64,000 nt of DNA from an uncultured Hungatella sp. (GTDB taxonomy: Bacteria; Bacillota; Clostridia; Lachnospirales; Lachnospiraceae), in NCBI GenBank assembly GCA_949879795.1, contig CATLBR010000015.1, positions 1 to 64,000 on the forward strand, given 5' to 3'. A program made the translations under genes and the position numbers. Below are positions 1-7,754 of the stretch, one piece after another. A model generated the notes under the pieces. It saw only the letters and a program-made list of their open reading frames with translations, had not been told where the DNA came from and searched no databases. The first letter of the stretch is position 1; every line of letters begins with the position of its first letter.

Positions 1-36
1 GCTGAGCTTAATAATATAAGTTTTAGGTCTTGCCAT
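1..36 (-). CDS. N-terminus of a probable IS630-family transposase (partial)
   Basis: An ATG at 34-36 on the minus strand, preceded by a GGTGG-type ribosome binding site, opens a frame reading MARPKTYIIKLS up to the window edge. From memory, IS630-family transposases begin with a closely similar Met-(Ala/Gly)-Arg-Pro-Lys segment followed by Ile-Lys-Leu. Only 12 residues are visible, so the family call is tentative. Its position just past a PTS-like gene that stops after 23 codons fits an insertion sequence that landed in that gene. Confidence 0.4.
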   Translation of the reverse strand, partial: MARPKTYIIKLS

Positions 37-99
37 AGTCGCCACCACCGTTTCTTTTTATGATAACATGGGATGGCATTTTATGGAAGAATAATTTAA

Positions 100-171
100 C
101 TAATTATAATGCAGACAAGACACTAGTTTCATCTGAAATGTTTCTGTAAATGTATGTTTATTATCCGACAT
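100..171 (-). pseudogene. Truncated first codons of the gene after PTS IIB (perhaps IIC)
   Basis: Directly after the IIB stop, an AAAGGAG ribosome binding site that overlaps the stop region precedes an ATG at 169-171. The frame runs 23 codons and ends at a TAG (100-102). The spacing is that of a normal next operon gene, and a membrane IIC subunit would be expected here. The sequence after the stop is AT-rich and leads into the IS630-like transposase start. The gene therefore appears to have been cut by insertion. The IIC identity is an inference from position only. Confidence 0.4.
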
Positions 172-183
172 TTTCTTTCTCCT

Positions 184-486
184 TTAATCTCCAAGAACCT
201 CTTTTACATACTTCAAAACTTTCTTTCCATCCATCCTGCCGTAATCAGCCATGTTGATCGGCACAAACAGCTTGTGAGGGTATTCCTCCCGAAGCCTTGG
301 CAGTTCGTACTCGATCTGGGGCCCTATCAGCAGAATGTCCGCTGTTTCAATAACCTTGTTTAATTTCTGCAGCGCACAGGCCTTGATCTCACACTCATAC
401 CCCTCTTCCCTGGCTGCTGCCTTCATTCGGTTTACCATCAGACTGGTGGACATTCCCATATTGCAGAGCAATACAATGTTTCTCAT
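184..486 (-). CDS. PTS sugar transporter subunit IIB, lactose/cellobiose type
   Basis: This 100-residue cytoplasmic protein has the size and fold signature of lactose/cellobiose/chitobiose-family IIB subunits. The N-terminal strand IVLLCNMGMSTS carries the phosphorylatable cysteine (Cys8) followed by the Gly-Met-Ser-Thr-Ser phosphate-binding loop. IIB normally passes phosphate from IIA to sugar bound by the membrane IIC. It lies 79 bp downstream of the PRD regulator on the same strand, and the gene after it is broken. The transporter is therefore probably non-functional here unless a IIC is supplied elsewhere. The sugar cannot be told from sequence. Confidence 0.88.
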   Translation of the reverse strand: MRNIVLLCNMGMSTSLMVNRMKAAAREEGYECEIKACALQKLNKVIETADILLIGPQIEYELPRLREEYPHKLFVPINMADYGRMDGKKVLKYVKEVLGD

Positions 487-565
487 AGCCTCCCTCCGTT
501 CCCTTAAGTTTCAGTCCTTATGCTGTGATTATAAAGAAAATGCCGGATAACTTCCACAACCCTTC

Positions 566-2482
566 TTACCGTTTTAATGCGGTAATTTTTTTCTCAAAAT
601 TCTCAAACGCCGGCTCCTGTATGAGAGCCTCCACCGCCTCCTTGTCAGACAAAAACGCTGCCGTGATCTCATAAAATTCCTGAGTCTCCTCATCATCTTC
701 GTCCTCGTTTAATGATGTGAGAACCACAAGCTGTACCATGTTGGCCGACCAGAGAACAGGCTTTTTCAGGACAGCCACTGCCACTACGGTCTCCCTGGTC
801 ATCATATATCTGGGATGGGGAATGGCAGTGAGATTGCCGAAATCCGTGGCTCCGTACTGTTCCCTCTCCATCACCGACTCCTCGAACCCTTCGGGAAGCC
901 ACACCACTTTTCCGATTCTCTCACAGATCTCATGGATCACCTGTTCCCGGTTCTCCCCTGGGATATGGGAGAAAAACAGCTCCCTCCGGTAATATTTATT
1001 CAAAAACTGCATGCCCCCTGCCTGAAGAAAATGCCGGATAGACATGATCTCCCCGCTCTCCAGAAAATCATGGATCTCCATAATGGGCACGGACACCTTT
1101 CTGTAAATAGGCACTGTGGTAAAGACAAAATCCACCTGTTTAAAGTCCACCTGTTCCAGCTCATGGACGCCGCAGATCTCCAGAGAATCGATGTACTCCC
1201 CAAACTCCCTCTGAAACCGGTACTTCAAAAGCCTGGAGCTGGCCTTTCCGCTGACGCAGACCAGAAGAATCCTGTTTTTCTTCTTCCTCATGGTCTTTTT
1301 CTCCTCCAGCGCCATGGCAAAATAGAGGGCTATGCACAAAACCTCATCCTCCTGCATCTCCCTCCCATAATGTTCCGTCATCTGTGCCGCTGCCAGCTGA
1401 GCCATAGAGTATGCCAGCATATATTTCTCTTTAATCTGCCTGTCAGGCACATTTTCCACTGGGATGTTGTACCGGATGCGGATCTCCATGGGAATCAGGT
1501 GCTGGATCAGCATGATCCTTAAGTTTAAGTCCTCCCGCAGCTCCACACCGTAACCGACATAGATCTCCTCCAGAATACGGGACACCAGACTGTCGATCTC
1601 CTTCGTTGCCACCAGGTTGTTCTCGCCGCCCTCCTCATCCAGACTGAGGATCCTGCGTCCTGCTATGTACACTCCTGCAAAGTAGATCTCCGCCCAGGGC
1701 ATCCGGATGTCATAAACTGCCTCCACGTCCAGCCGCTCATACAGTCTGGCGGCCAGCTCCACCTCCCGCCGGATGCGCTTATCCGGTATGGGGGACATGG
1801 CCGTGCCGATGAAGAATCCCTTTTTCATCCTGGAGATACTGAGGCTGATATAGAGCACCGTGTTCTGAAAGGCGATCTCCGTAAACCGCATGTCATATTC
1901 CCCCGTTAATTCCAGGAGAGCTGCCGCGATCACACTCTGCTCCTGTTCCTGTCTTTCCCCACTTATCCAGAAAGACTTTTTCGGCAGATAGAAATTTTGC
2001 AGAATACAGCACCTCTTATCAAACTCCCTGCCCACTGCCCGGATCCCGTAGTAAGGCTTCCTCTCCAGCCCCAGAGAAAAACACCCCAGAATCTGCTCCA
2101 CCCGTTTTAACTCATTGGTCAGAGTCTTGGAGGAGACAAACAGAAAGTCGCTGAGATCTTCCAGTTTCCTGTAATCCCCCCGGTTCAAAAAGAGCGCCAG
2201 CATATAGTCCACTCTCTCCGCCGAATCCAGCGGAACGCGGCTCTCATCCTTATAACGCCCTGTTTTGAACGCTTCCCAGGCATTCGCCTCCTCCACCTTG
2301 ATACAGTATCCGTACCTGGGCTTTGAGAAAACCTGCGCCCCACTGCCTCCTATGGCCTCCTCCAGTTCCCTGATCCTTGTCCTTACGGTCTTCTCGCTGA
2401 TCCCCAGCTCTTCTCCCAGCTGTTTTGAAGTCTTATAATCCTCTGACAGTGCGTCAAGAAGGAGCCATAATCTGTTTTCCAT
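566..2482 (-). CDS. BglG/LicR-type PRD transcriptional regulator with PTS domains
   Basis: A 638-residue regulator of the transcription-activator type. Visible in order are N-terminal helix-turn-helix domains (one recognition helix at LGISEKTVRTRI), two PTS regulation domains (one with the LIQHLIP histidine), a IIB-like domain whose first strand ends in LLVCVSGKASS, and a C-terminal IIA-like domain ending its active-site segment in TAIPHP. PTS phosphorylation of PRD and IIA histidines normally switches activity by sugar availability. The ATG at 2482 is preferred because it opens directly on the HTH; a TTG at 2548 would add 22 unrelated residues. It probably controls the adjacent IIB gene and its damaged partner. 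Confidence 0.88.
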   Translation of the reverse strand: MENRLWLLLDALSEDYKTSKQLGEELGISEKTVRTRIRELEEAIGGSGAQVFSKPRYGYCIKVEEANAWEAFKTGRYKDESRVPLDSAERVDYMLALFLNRGDYRKLEDLSDFLFVSSKTLTNELKRVEQILGCFSLGLERKPYYGIRAVGREFDKRCCILQNFYLPKKSFWISGERQEQEQSVIAAALLELTGEYDMRFTEIAFQNTVLYISLSISRMKKGFFIGTAMSPIPDKRIRREVELAARLYERLDVEAVYDIRMPWAEIYFAGVYIAGRRILSLDEEGGENNLVATKEIDSLVSRILEEIYVGYGVELREDLNLRIMLIQHLIPMEIRIRYNIPVENVPDRQIKEKYMLAYSMAQLAAAQMTEHYGREMQEDEVLCIALYFAMALEEKKTMRKKKNRILLVCVSGKASSRLLKYRFQREFGEYIDSLEICGVHELEQVDFKQVDFVFTTVPIYRKVSVPIMEIHDFLESGEIMSIRHFLQAGGMQFLNKYYRRELFFSHIPGENREQVIHEICERIGKVVWLPEGFEESVMEREQYGATDFGNLTAIPHPRYMMTRETVVAVAVLKKPVLWSANMVQLVVLTSLNEDEDDEETQEFYEITAAFLSDKEAVEALIQEPAFENFEKKITALKR

Positions 2483-2615
2483 AATATTTACACCACCACA
2501 TCCACTCTTCTGCAACAAACAGTTCCTGCATTTACTGCCTTTAGTCAAGAGATTATTTTCTCACAGATCTTTCCTATGGTCTTATCGATCATGTGCTGCT
2601 TCGCGTGATCATGTG

Positions 2616-3830
2616 TCACCCGTCCATACGGGAATACAGCCTCAAGAACACCGTCAGCAGCAGCAAATTGATCATACCGGATGCCAACAGAACCATTAAC
2701 GGCAGCCTATAGCTTCCAGACGCTGTCCGAAGTGATCCCACAATCGTCGGATAAAACGCGGTGATTATGGAATCGGTTGCCAGAAGCGAATAGTTCAGTG
2801 AAAACGTCCGATGTCCGAAAAGCTCCCTGATCATGGACGGCATCATGGTGGCGTTGCAGCCGAAACCAACCAGAAGCAGGCAGATGGAAGCGATATAAAT
2901 CACGGTATTTTGGGAAGTCACACCCAGAAAGATTCCCAGGACCGCGACTGCCGTAATGATGCTGACAGAAATCGCGGAAGTTTTTACCCCCAGCCGGTCA
3001 AATACAAATCCGAAACAGAACCGGGCCAGACCGTTGCACACCGCCACCAGGCTGACGATCGCTGCCGCGAAGGACGCCGAAGTACCGAGCACCTCGGTCA
3101 GAATCGGTGAGTTGTGGTTGATCATGGCTATCCCAATACCGGGCATCATAACCGTCATCAGATAATATACCCAGAACAGCGGCAGCTTTACCATATCCGC
3201 CGTAATCACATTTCGAGTTTTCTTACCCTTGCTTCTGTCATGCTGAGGAAGCTCGTTCATTTCCTCAAACGTGGGAATGCGGATAAAGGTTCCGAAAATC
3301 AGGACACCCGCCCCACACACCGCTGCCAGGGTTAAGAACGCTGTCAGAATACCCACACCGCCGATCAAACTGTTTAAAATCGGACCAAAAACAGCGGTGG
3401 AGAGCGCGTATCCCATGAGCAGCGCGCCGGTGGCAGTCGCACTCATCTCCGGGAACCACATCGGAATGGCGGACAGAATACAGTTATATCCCATGCCGAC
3501 TCCCCCGCCCACCAGAACGCCGTATCCAAGATAGAGCTGCCATACCGCGTTCATTCTGCTTGCCAGAAAGAATCCGGCAAATACCATAACAGCGGCAGCT
3601 TTCAACATCACGCCGAAGGAAAATCGCTTGCTCAGGCTTCCGGCGGCTACGCTCCCCAGGGAAAAGAAAATAATATTGATTGTGAAAGCCAGCGAAGTCT
3701 GGCTTCTGCTCCAGCCGAAGTAATCTTCAATCGGAACGACGAAAACACTCCATGCCAGCGATACTCCCATAAACAGAAGCACCAGAAAGCCAATTCCCAG
3801 TTTCAGTGAACGTTTTTGCATGATCCCCAT
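2616..3830 (-). CDS. MFS transporter, oxalate/formate antiporter (OFA) type
   Basis: A 404-residue polytopic membrane protein with about 12 hydrophobic segments. The first segment and the following FGWSRSQTSLAFTI stretch match the OFA subgroup of the major facilitator superfamily, and the loop between helices 2 and 3 (SLSKRF) and GYGVLVGGGVGMGYN are typical. OFA proteins exchange or symport small carboxylates, but the substrate cannot be read from sequence. The start is an ATG 8 bp after GAGGAGG. It is upstream of the PRD regulator on the same strand with a 133-bp gap, so it may be an independent unit. Confidence 0.85.
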   Translation of the reverse strand: MGIMQKRSLKLGIGFLVLLFMGVSLAWSVFVVPIEDYFGWSRSQTSLAFTINIIFFSLGSVAAGSLSKRFSFGVMLKAAAVMVFAGFFLASRMNAVWQLYLGYGVLVGGGVGMGYNCILSAIPMWFPEMSATATGALLMGYALSTAVFGPILNSLIGGVGILTAFLTLAAVCGAGVLIFGTFIRIPTFEEMNELPQHDRSKGKKTRNVITADMVKLPLFWVYYLMTVMMPGIGIAMINHNSPILTEVLGTSASFAAAIVSLVAVCNGLARFCFGFVFDRLGVKTSAISVSIITAVAVLGIFLGVTSQNTVIYIASICLLLVGFGCNATMMPSMIRELFGHRTFSLNYSLLATDSIITAFYPTIVGSLRTASGSYRLPLMVLLASGMINLLLLTVFLRLYSRMDG

Positions 3831-3962
3831 ATGATATCCTCCTCTTTTGTCTCTTTACTCTACATAATACCACATATCATTTTTCCGCAGTCCCCCTGCG
3901 CAAAGGCCGCTCTTACGCAACAGCAGCAGTGCCTCGCCAGGATTCCCCAGGGACAGCACTCC

Positions 3963-4031
3963 TCACCCCAGCTGTGGATTAGGCCGCGCATCATAACCGG
4001 GCAGATGCCGAGGATTCCTCGGTAACTGCTT
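3963..4031 (-). pseudogene. Remnant of the C-terminus of a second subtilase
   Basis: On the minus strand this stretch reads RHLPGYDARPNPQLG then a stop, matching RQLPGYEVWPNPQLG at the end of the intact subtilase at 5003-6721. The DNA matches in 32 of 42 positions (3966-4007 against 5042-5083). The intact protein continues with a Trp codon where this copy has TGA. It is a scrap of a former tandem peptidase gene. The DUF262 remnant lies between this scrap and the intact copy. Confidence 0.6.
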
Positions 4032-4037
4032 CTGCAT

Positions 4038-4852
4038 TCAGCTTTCCAATTCATCTAATCCGCGTCTTAAATTCTCAGGCATAGTATTATCCCAATATCC
4101 ATGATAATAAATATCCCAATGACGTCTAAAAGAATAATATTTCCCGTTATGTTTCGCAATTAAATGTTTTGGATCAGATTCCGCGACAATCGCTTTATTC
4201 AAAACTTCCTGGGCGATTTCATCTGGCAAATCCATCTCTGTTCCCCAACCACTATTGATTTTATGTTTAGGATTAAACTCATATTTACGAATCGGAAGTT
4301 GAAATCTATGTATATTAATATGCTCCTTTACTGCTAAATTTCTAATTGTTATATGTTCACATAGTTCTGGTTTATTTTTACCTCCAACATAGTAATAACA
4401 AGCCAAAAAGTCTTCCGCGAAATCATCTTTTATCAGCCATGAATTTGTATCTCTCCCATCAAAATACATAGGAGGTATCGGAAATTGAATCATCAGAGAT
4501 TCTATCAACTGACTTTTTACTTTCTGACTCCATAGACTTTTTTTCTCTGAAATTCCGTATCAAGGTTAATCTCATCATTTTTCAGGCGTTTTACAATTGC
4601 CTCAACACTTAAAGTTTTGGGCAATATCGCAATCTTACTGGAGTCCAAAACAGTCTTTTTTTCCCCTTCGTTGTCCACAACAAGTGTAATTTTTTTTGAA
4701 TCTTCAATATAGTCGATTGCTTCAGCAAAATTTTTGTCTGTGTTCAATCCCAGATCGTTCAACAGCTGTTCTACCGTATACGTTCTTAAACTTCCGCTCT
4801 CTTCCCCAATCTTAATCAATATATCCAATTCATTCTTTAATCTGCTATCCAT
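4038..4852 (-). pseudogene. DUF262-family protein, frameshifted and internally shortened
   Basis: The first part (4517-4852, 111 codons) has the DUF262 approach sequence DTEFQRK. The reading frame then breaks inside an A7 run near 4541-4547. In the next frame the family sequence resumes as LWSQKVKSQLIESLMIQFPI and continues to a stop at 4038. The normal DUF262 segment with IDGxQR motif after the PIPPMYF strand is missing; the frame runs from SWLI straight into a C-terminal-looking region, so an internal deletion is also likely. DUF262 proteins are DndB/ParB-like NTPases often linked to defence. This copy should not make a functional product. Base composition is clearly more AT-rich than its neighbours, consistent with acquired DNA. 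Confidence 0.75.
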
Positions 4853-4904
4853 AAGAATCTCCTATTTACAGTCCAACAATCATGGCAATACATTCCTACT
4901 GTAT

Positions 4905-4933
4905 AGTATATCTTTTTCTATCACTTTAATCAA
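4905..4933 (-). promoter_or_regulatory. Sigma-A promoter of the DUF262 remnant
   Basis: On the minus strand TTGATT (4928-4933) and TATACT (4905-4910) are separated by 17 bp, about 50 bp ahead of the DUF262 start. A long inverted repeat sits immediately upstream of the -35 element. Confidence 0.6.
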
Positions 4934-4936
4934 TAG

Positions 4937-4981
4937 AATAGTCACTTTATTCATTAATTTGTGTTGAATAAAGCGACTATT
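4937..4981. repeat. 17-bp inverted repeat next to the DUF262 promoter
   Basis: Arms at 4937-4953 and 4965-4981 are complementary with one mismatch around an 11-bp centre. The repeat abuts the -35 box of the DUF262 promoter and lies just past the 3' end of the subtilase gene. It could be an operator, a terminator-like structure or one end of the inserted DNA. No T-tract follows, so an ordinary terminator is less likely. Confidence 0.55.
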
Positions 4982-5002
4982 AAGTCATGGTTCTTATTAA
5001 AT

Positions 5003-6721
5003 TCACACCGGCAGGCTATCCCTCAAACACAACCCCCCCCACCCCAACTGGGGATTGGGCCACACCTCATACCCAGGGAGCTGTCTGGCTCCCCTGATGA
5101 GATAGGCTTTCAACTTCTCCCCATACAAAAACTCGTCTCTCCCCTCCACTATCCCCCACTGCATCATAAGAGCTCCGCTGCCTGTGACAAAGGGTGCTGC
5201 AAAGGACGTTCCGGTCACCGCCTCATATCCGCCTCCGCTTTTTGGTGCCATGATCCCCACTCCGGGGGCCGAAAGATCCGGCTTCACCTGATTGGTCACC
5301 CTGGTAAAGCCCCGCCCTGAAAAATCCGCATAGGTCTGGTAATTGCTGTTGTAGGCTCCCACGGTGATGGCCATGGACGCAGTGGAGGGAATGGTCAGAG
5401 TCGTATCCGGTGTTGACTCCAGAAAATAAGTGGACTGATTGAGGACGGCAGAAGAAGGCAGCCAAAAATCATAACTGCCCTTGACGATCCTTTTGGGAAT
5501 CAGATGGAACACCCAGATACCGCTTTGCAGATAATCCTGATGAAGGGGAATAAAGTCAAAATAGATCTCCTGGGCCATGCTGTAGGGGCTGGGCTCCCCG
5601 TAGTACAAAAGAATCCGAGTGCTCTCATAGTCATAGGTCTGAGGACCGATGACCGAAGGAAGAGGGCCGAGAATACTTCCCGAAGGCGTCACCAAGGTGA
5701 TGGTAAACTCATCCACAAAATATTTCCACAGCTGGATGGTGATTCCCGTCTCATAGGGGGAAACAGACAGCTGAATGTTCACACTTTCTCCCTCATTCAG
5801 AACTCCCGAGATATGTCCTCCTGCTCTCGCCTCATTGCCGGAACCGATGACTATCACATTTCTTCCATAATTGGATACCCCATCGATGTAAGTCTCCAAA
5901 AGGCTGGTTCCGTCGTGGGAACCGTAGGTGTTGCCGATGCTGATATTCAAGGCCACAGGCCTGCCAAGTTCAGCTGCCCTGCGCACCACATAGTCAATGG
6001 CAGTCATCAGTTCCGTGGTTCTGGGGAATCCAAGAGAATCCGCCACTCCCAGTTTCACTATAAGAAGTTCGCTCTCATAAGCTACCCCACGGTTCAATCC
6101 ACTGCTCTCCCGTCCGTTTCCCGCCGCGATTCCCGCCACTGCCGTCCCGTGCCCACTCCCGTCCACGCTGGGGACTATGGCTCTGGCGGCGTGGCGGCTG
6201 CCCGACTTCAGGGCCTCGTTGATCTCCGCCTCTGTGAACACCTGACCCAGAGTCTGGTCCCACAGTTCCACGATCCTGGTGGTTCCGTCCTCGTTGCGGA
6301 AATCCTCGTGAAAATAGTCGATCCCCGAATCGATAACCGCCACGATGCACCCCCGTCCTGTCAGGTAAGGTGCATACCTGCTGCCTTCCACCTGGACATA
6401 AGTAATACAAGAGGCTGCCTTTGCCGATCCTACGGAAAAGTACAGCCTCTTTGGTTTCTCTATATATTCTACCTGGGGAAGCTCGCTCACCTCCTGAAGC
6501 CTCGACTCGGGCACCTTGAGGATGGAGTACTGATTCAGCAGCTCCTGCTGCCTCACCCCCATCTCCTCCAATCCCTCCAGGGGGCGGGAGTGCTTGACTA
6601 TAACCTCCCAGGTCTTCTCTTCCCGGTCGTACCCTACGGCCAGGGTCTCTGAACGCTCCAGCTCTTCCGGCGTGGCCTCAAGCGCCAGGTTTAGAACATT
6701 TTCCATTTTCTGATTTTCCAT
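5003..6721 (-). CDS. S8 family serine peptidase (subtilase, clostridial Csp-like)
   Basis: A 572-residue subtilisin-fold peptidase. The triad is clear: Asp131 in AVIDSGIDYFHEDF, His191 in GSGHGTAVAGIAAGNG and Ser506 in GTSFAAPF, with the oxyanion Asn in GSGNEA. The region between the His and Ser motifs holds the long inserted jelly-roll-like domain seen in clostridial Csp/Isp-like peptidases. No signal peptide is visible; an N-terminal prodomain-like region (residues 1-95) precedes the catalytic core. The first ATG has a weak ribosome binding site; a second Met at residue 6 is an alternative. It lies downstream of the sortase on the same strand, so processing of surface proteins is possible but unproven. 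Confidence 0.88.
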   Translation of the reverse strand: MENQKMENVLNLALEATPEELERSETLAVGYDREEKTWEVIVKHSRPLEGLEEMGVRQQELLNQYSILKVPESRLQEVSELPQVEYIEKPKRLYFSVGSAKAASCITYVQVEGSRYAPYLTGRGCIVAVIDSGIDYFHEDFRNEDGTTRIVELWDQTLGQVFTEAEINEALKSGSRHAARAIVPSVDGSGHGTAVAGIAAGNGRESSGLNRGVAYESELLIVKLGVADSLGFPRTTELMTAIDYVVRRAAELGRPVALNISIGNTYGSHDGTSLLETYIDGVSNYGRNVIVIGSGNEARAGGHISGVLNEGESVNIQLSVSPYETGITIQLWKYFVDEFTITLVTPSGSILGPLPSVIGPQTYDYESTRILLYYGEPSPYSMAQEIYFDFIPLHQDYLQSGIWVFHLIPKRIVKGSYDFWLPSSAVLNQSTYFLESTPDTTLTIPSTASMAITVGAYNSNYQTYADFSGRGFTRVTNQVKPDLSAPGVGIMAPKSGGGYEAVTGTSFAAPFVTGSGALMMQWGIVEGRDEFLYGEKLKAYLIRGARQLPGYEVWPNPQLGWGGLCLRDSLPV

Positions 6722-6836
6722 ACATGAATTTTCCCCGGAATCTCTTATCTGTATGATATGATCCCGAAAAAAGCGGTGTGCCTGGCGCCGGTTGTCCTAT
6801 ATCCTTAGACCCCCCCTATCCACCTCACCCTCTCTC

Positions 6837-7685
6837 CTACTGGTTCCTGTCATACCGGAATCTCAAAACGCCGTGTACCACCCACCGGCTGCGGTAACCC
6901 CGTCCGGTGCAGGTGGAAAGGGTCAGCACACGGTCCTCCGCCGACGGGACGATCCCGGTATCGATCACCGAGGCCTGCATACAGTATTTCAAAAAATCCT
7001 CCTCAAGACGGTTCTCTGTGATATCCGTCCGGTAGACCAGCGAGGTTACCCCCGCCTCCTCGGCAGAAAAGATATCATATCGGGAGACACCCTGGTCGTC
7101 GGCCACATAGATGCTGGGGTGCTCCTTCCAGAAATTCTGATCCTGGTAATCCTTCAGCATGGCGAACATGGCGCCGTTGCGCATCCTGTGCCCGTAAATG
7201 ATGGTATGGAAATCCGTGAGATCCGGGCTGTTTGTCTCCTCCACGAAGATCGCACCGCCGCTGCTGGGCTCTCTCCTCCAGTCCCGTTTCAGGTAATACT
7301 GGTTGTCTGCTCCCTTTACCAGGGGACAGGACAGTTTCGTGCCGGGAATCTCGATCCAGCCTATTATATCCTGATTTACGGCCTGCAATGCCTCCAGATC
7401 CACATTCATCAGGGCGGCAGCATCCCCGAAGAGTCCTTCCTCCCCGGCCGCCTCACCCCCCAAGGACATGTCCTTTCCGGAAAATATCTCCGTGCCCGAG
7501 GGGGCGGACGAGACAGACCCGGACGAGGATCCCATATCTGACAGACCCGCGATCTGAGCCGCCTCGCTGTTTCCTGTATCGATGTTCCGGTACTGGAATT
7601 GCTGCCGAATCGCCATAGCCGTGCTGAAAAGAAATACTGCCGCCAGAAGGACTGTGAGAATCTTTGTTCCATATTTTTTGAACAT
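6837..7685 (-). CDS. Class B sortase
   Basis: A 282-residue membrane-anchored transpeptidase. A single N-terminal membrane segment (about residues 9-26) is followed by a Ser/Gly-rich linker and the sortase barrel. The catalytic residues are His166 (IIYGHRM), Cys259 (LSTCTG) and an Arg in GYRSRW. The insertion between the His strand and the next strand (about residues 172-190, FAMLKDYQDQNFWKEH) is the class B helix. Sortases cleave Pro-x-Thr-Gly-type signals and join the protein to the wall. It follows the large adhesin gene, whose C-terminus has IPKTG, and clostridial class B sortases are known to accept PxTG signals. The ATG follows AGGAGG; an intrinsic terminator separates it from the adhesin gene. 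Confidence 0.92.
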   Translation of the reverse strand: MFKKYGTKILTVLLAAVFLFSTAMAIRQQFQYRNIDTGNSEAAQIAGLSDMGSSSGSVSSAPSGTEIFSGKDMSLGGEAAGEEGLFGDAAALMNVDLEALQAVNQDIIGWIEIPGTKLSCPLVKGADNQYYLKRDWRREPSSGGAIFVEETNSPDLTDFHTIIYGHRMRNGAMFAMLKDYQDQNFWKEHPSIYVADDQGVSRYDIFSAEEAGVTSLVYRTDITENRLEEDFLKYCMQASVIDTGIVPSAEDRVLTLSTCTGRGYRSRWVVHGVLRFRYDRNQ

Positions 7686-7700
7686 AATCTTCCTCCTGTT

Positions 7701-7734
7701 AAAAAAGGCGCAGCCCGGTTTCCCGGGCCGCGTC
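7701..7734 (-). terminator. Intrinsic terminator between adhesin and sortase genes
   Basis: On the minus strand a GC-rich stem (GCGGCCCGG / CCGGGCTGC arms, GAAA loop) is followed by TTTTTT. It ends the adhesin transcript just before the sortase ribosome binding site, so the sortase depends on readthrough or on a promoter of its own. Confidence 0.75.
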
Positions 7735-7754
7735 CAGTCTAACTTAAAAGTTTT

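Noticed and set aside
5504-6652. 382-codon plus-strand frame opposite the subtilase
   Set aside because: The sense frame holds the full Asp-His-Ser triad; this frame shows no domain.
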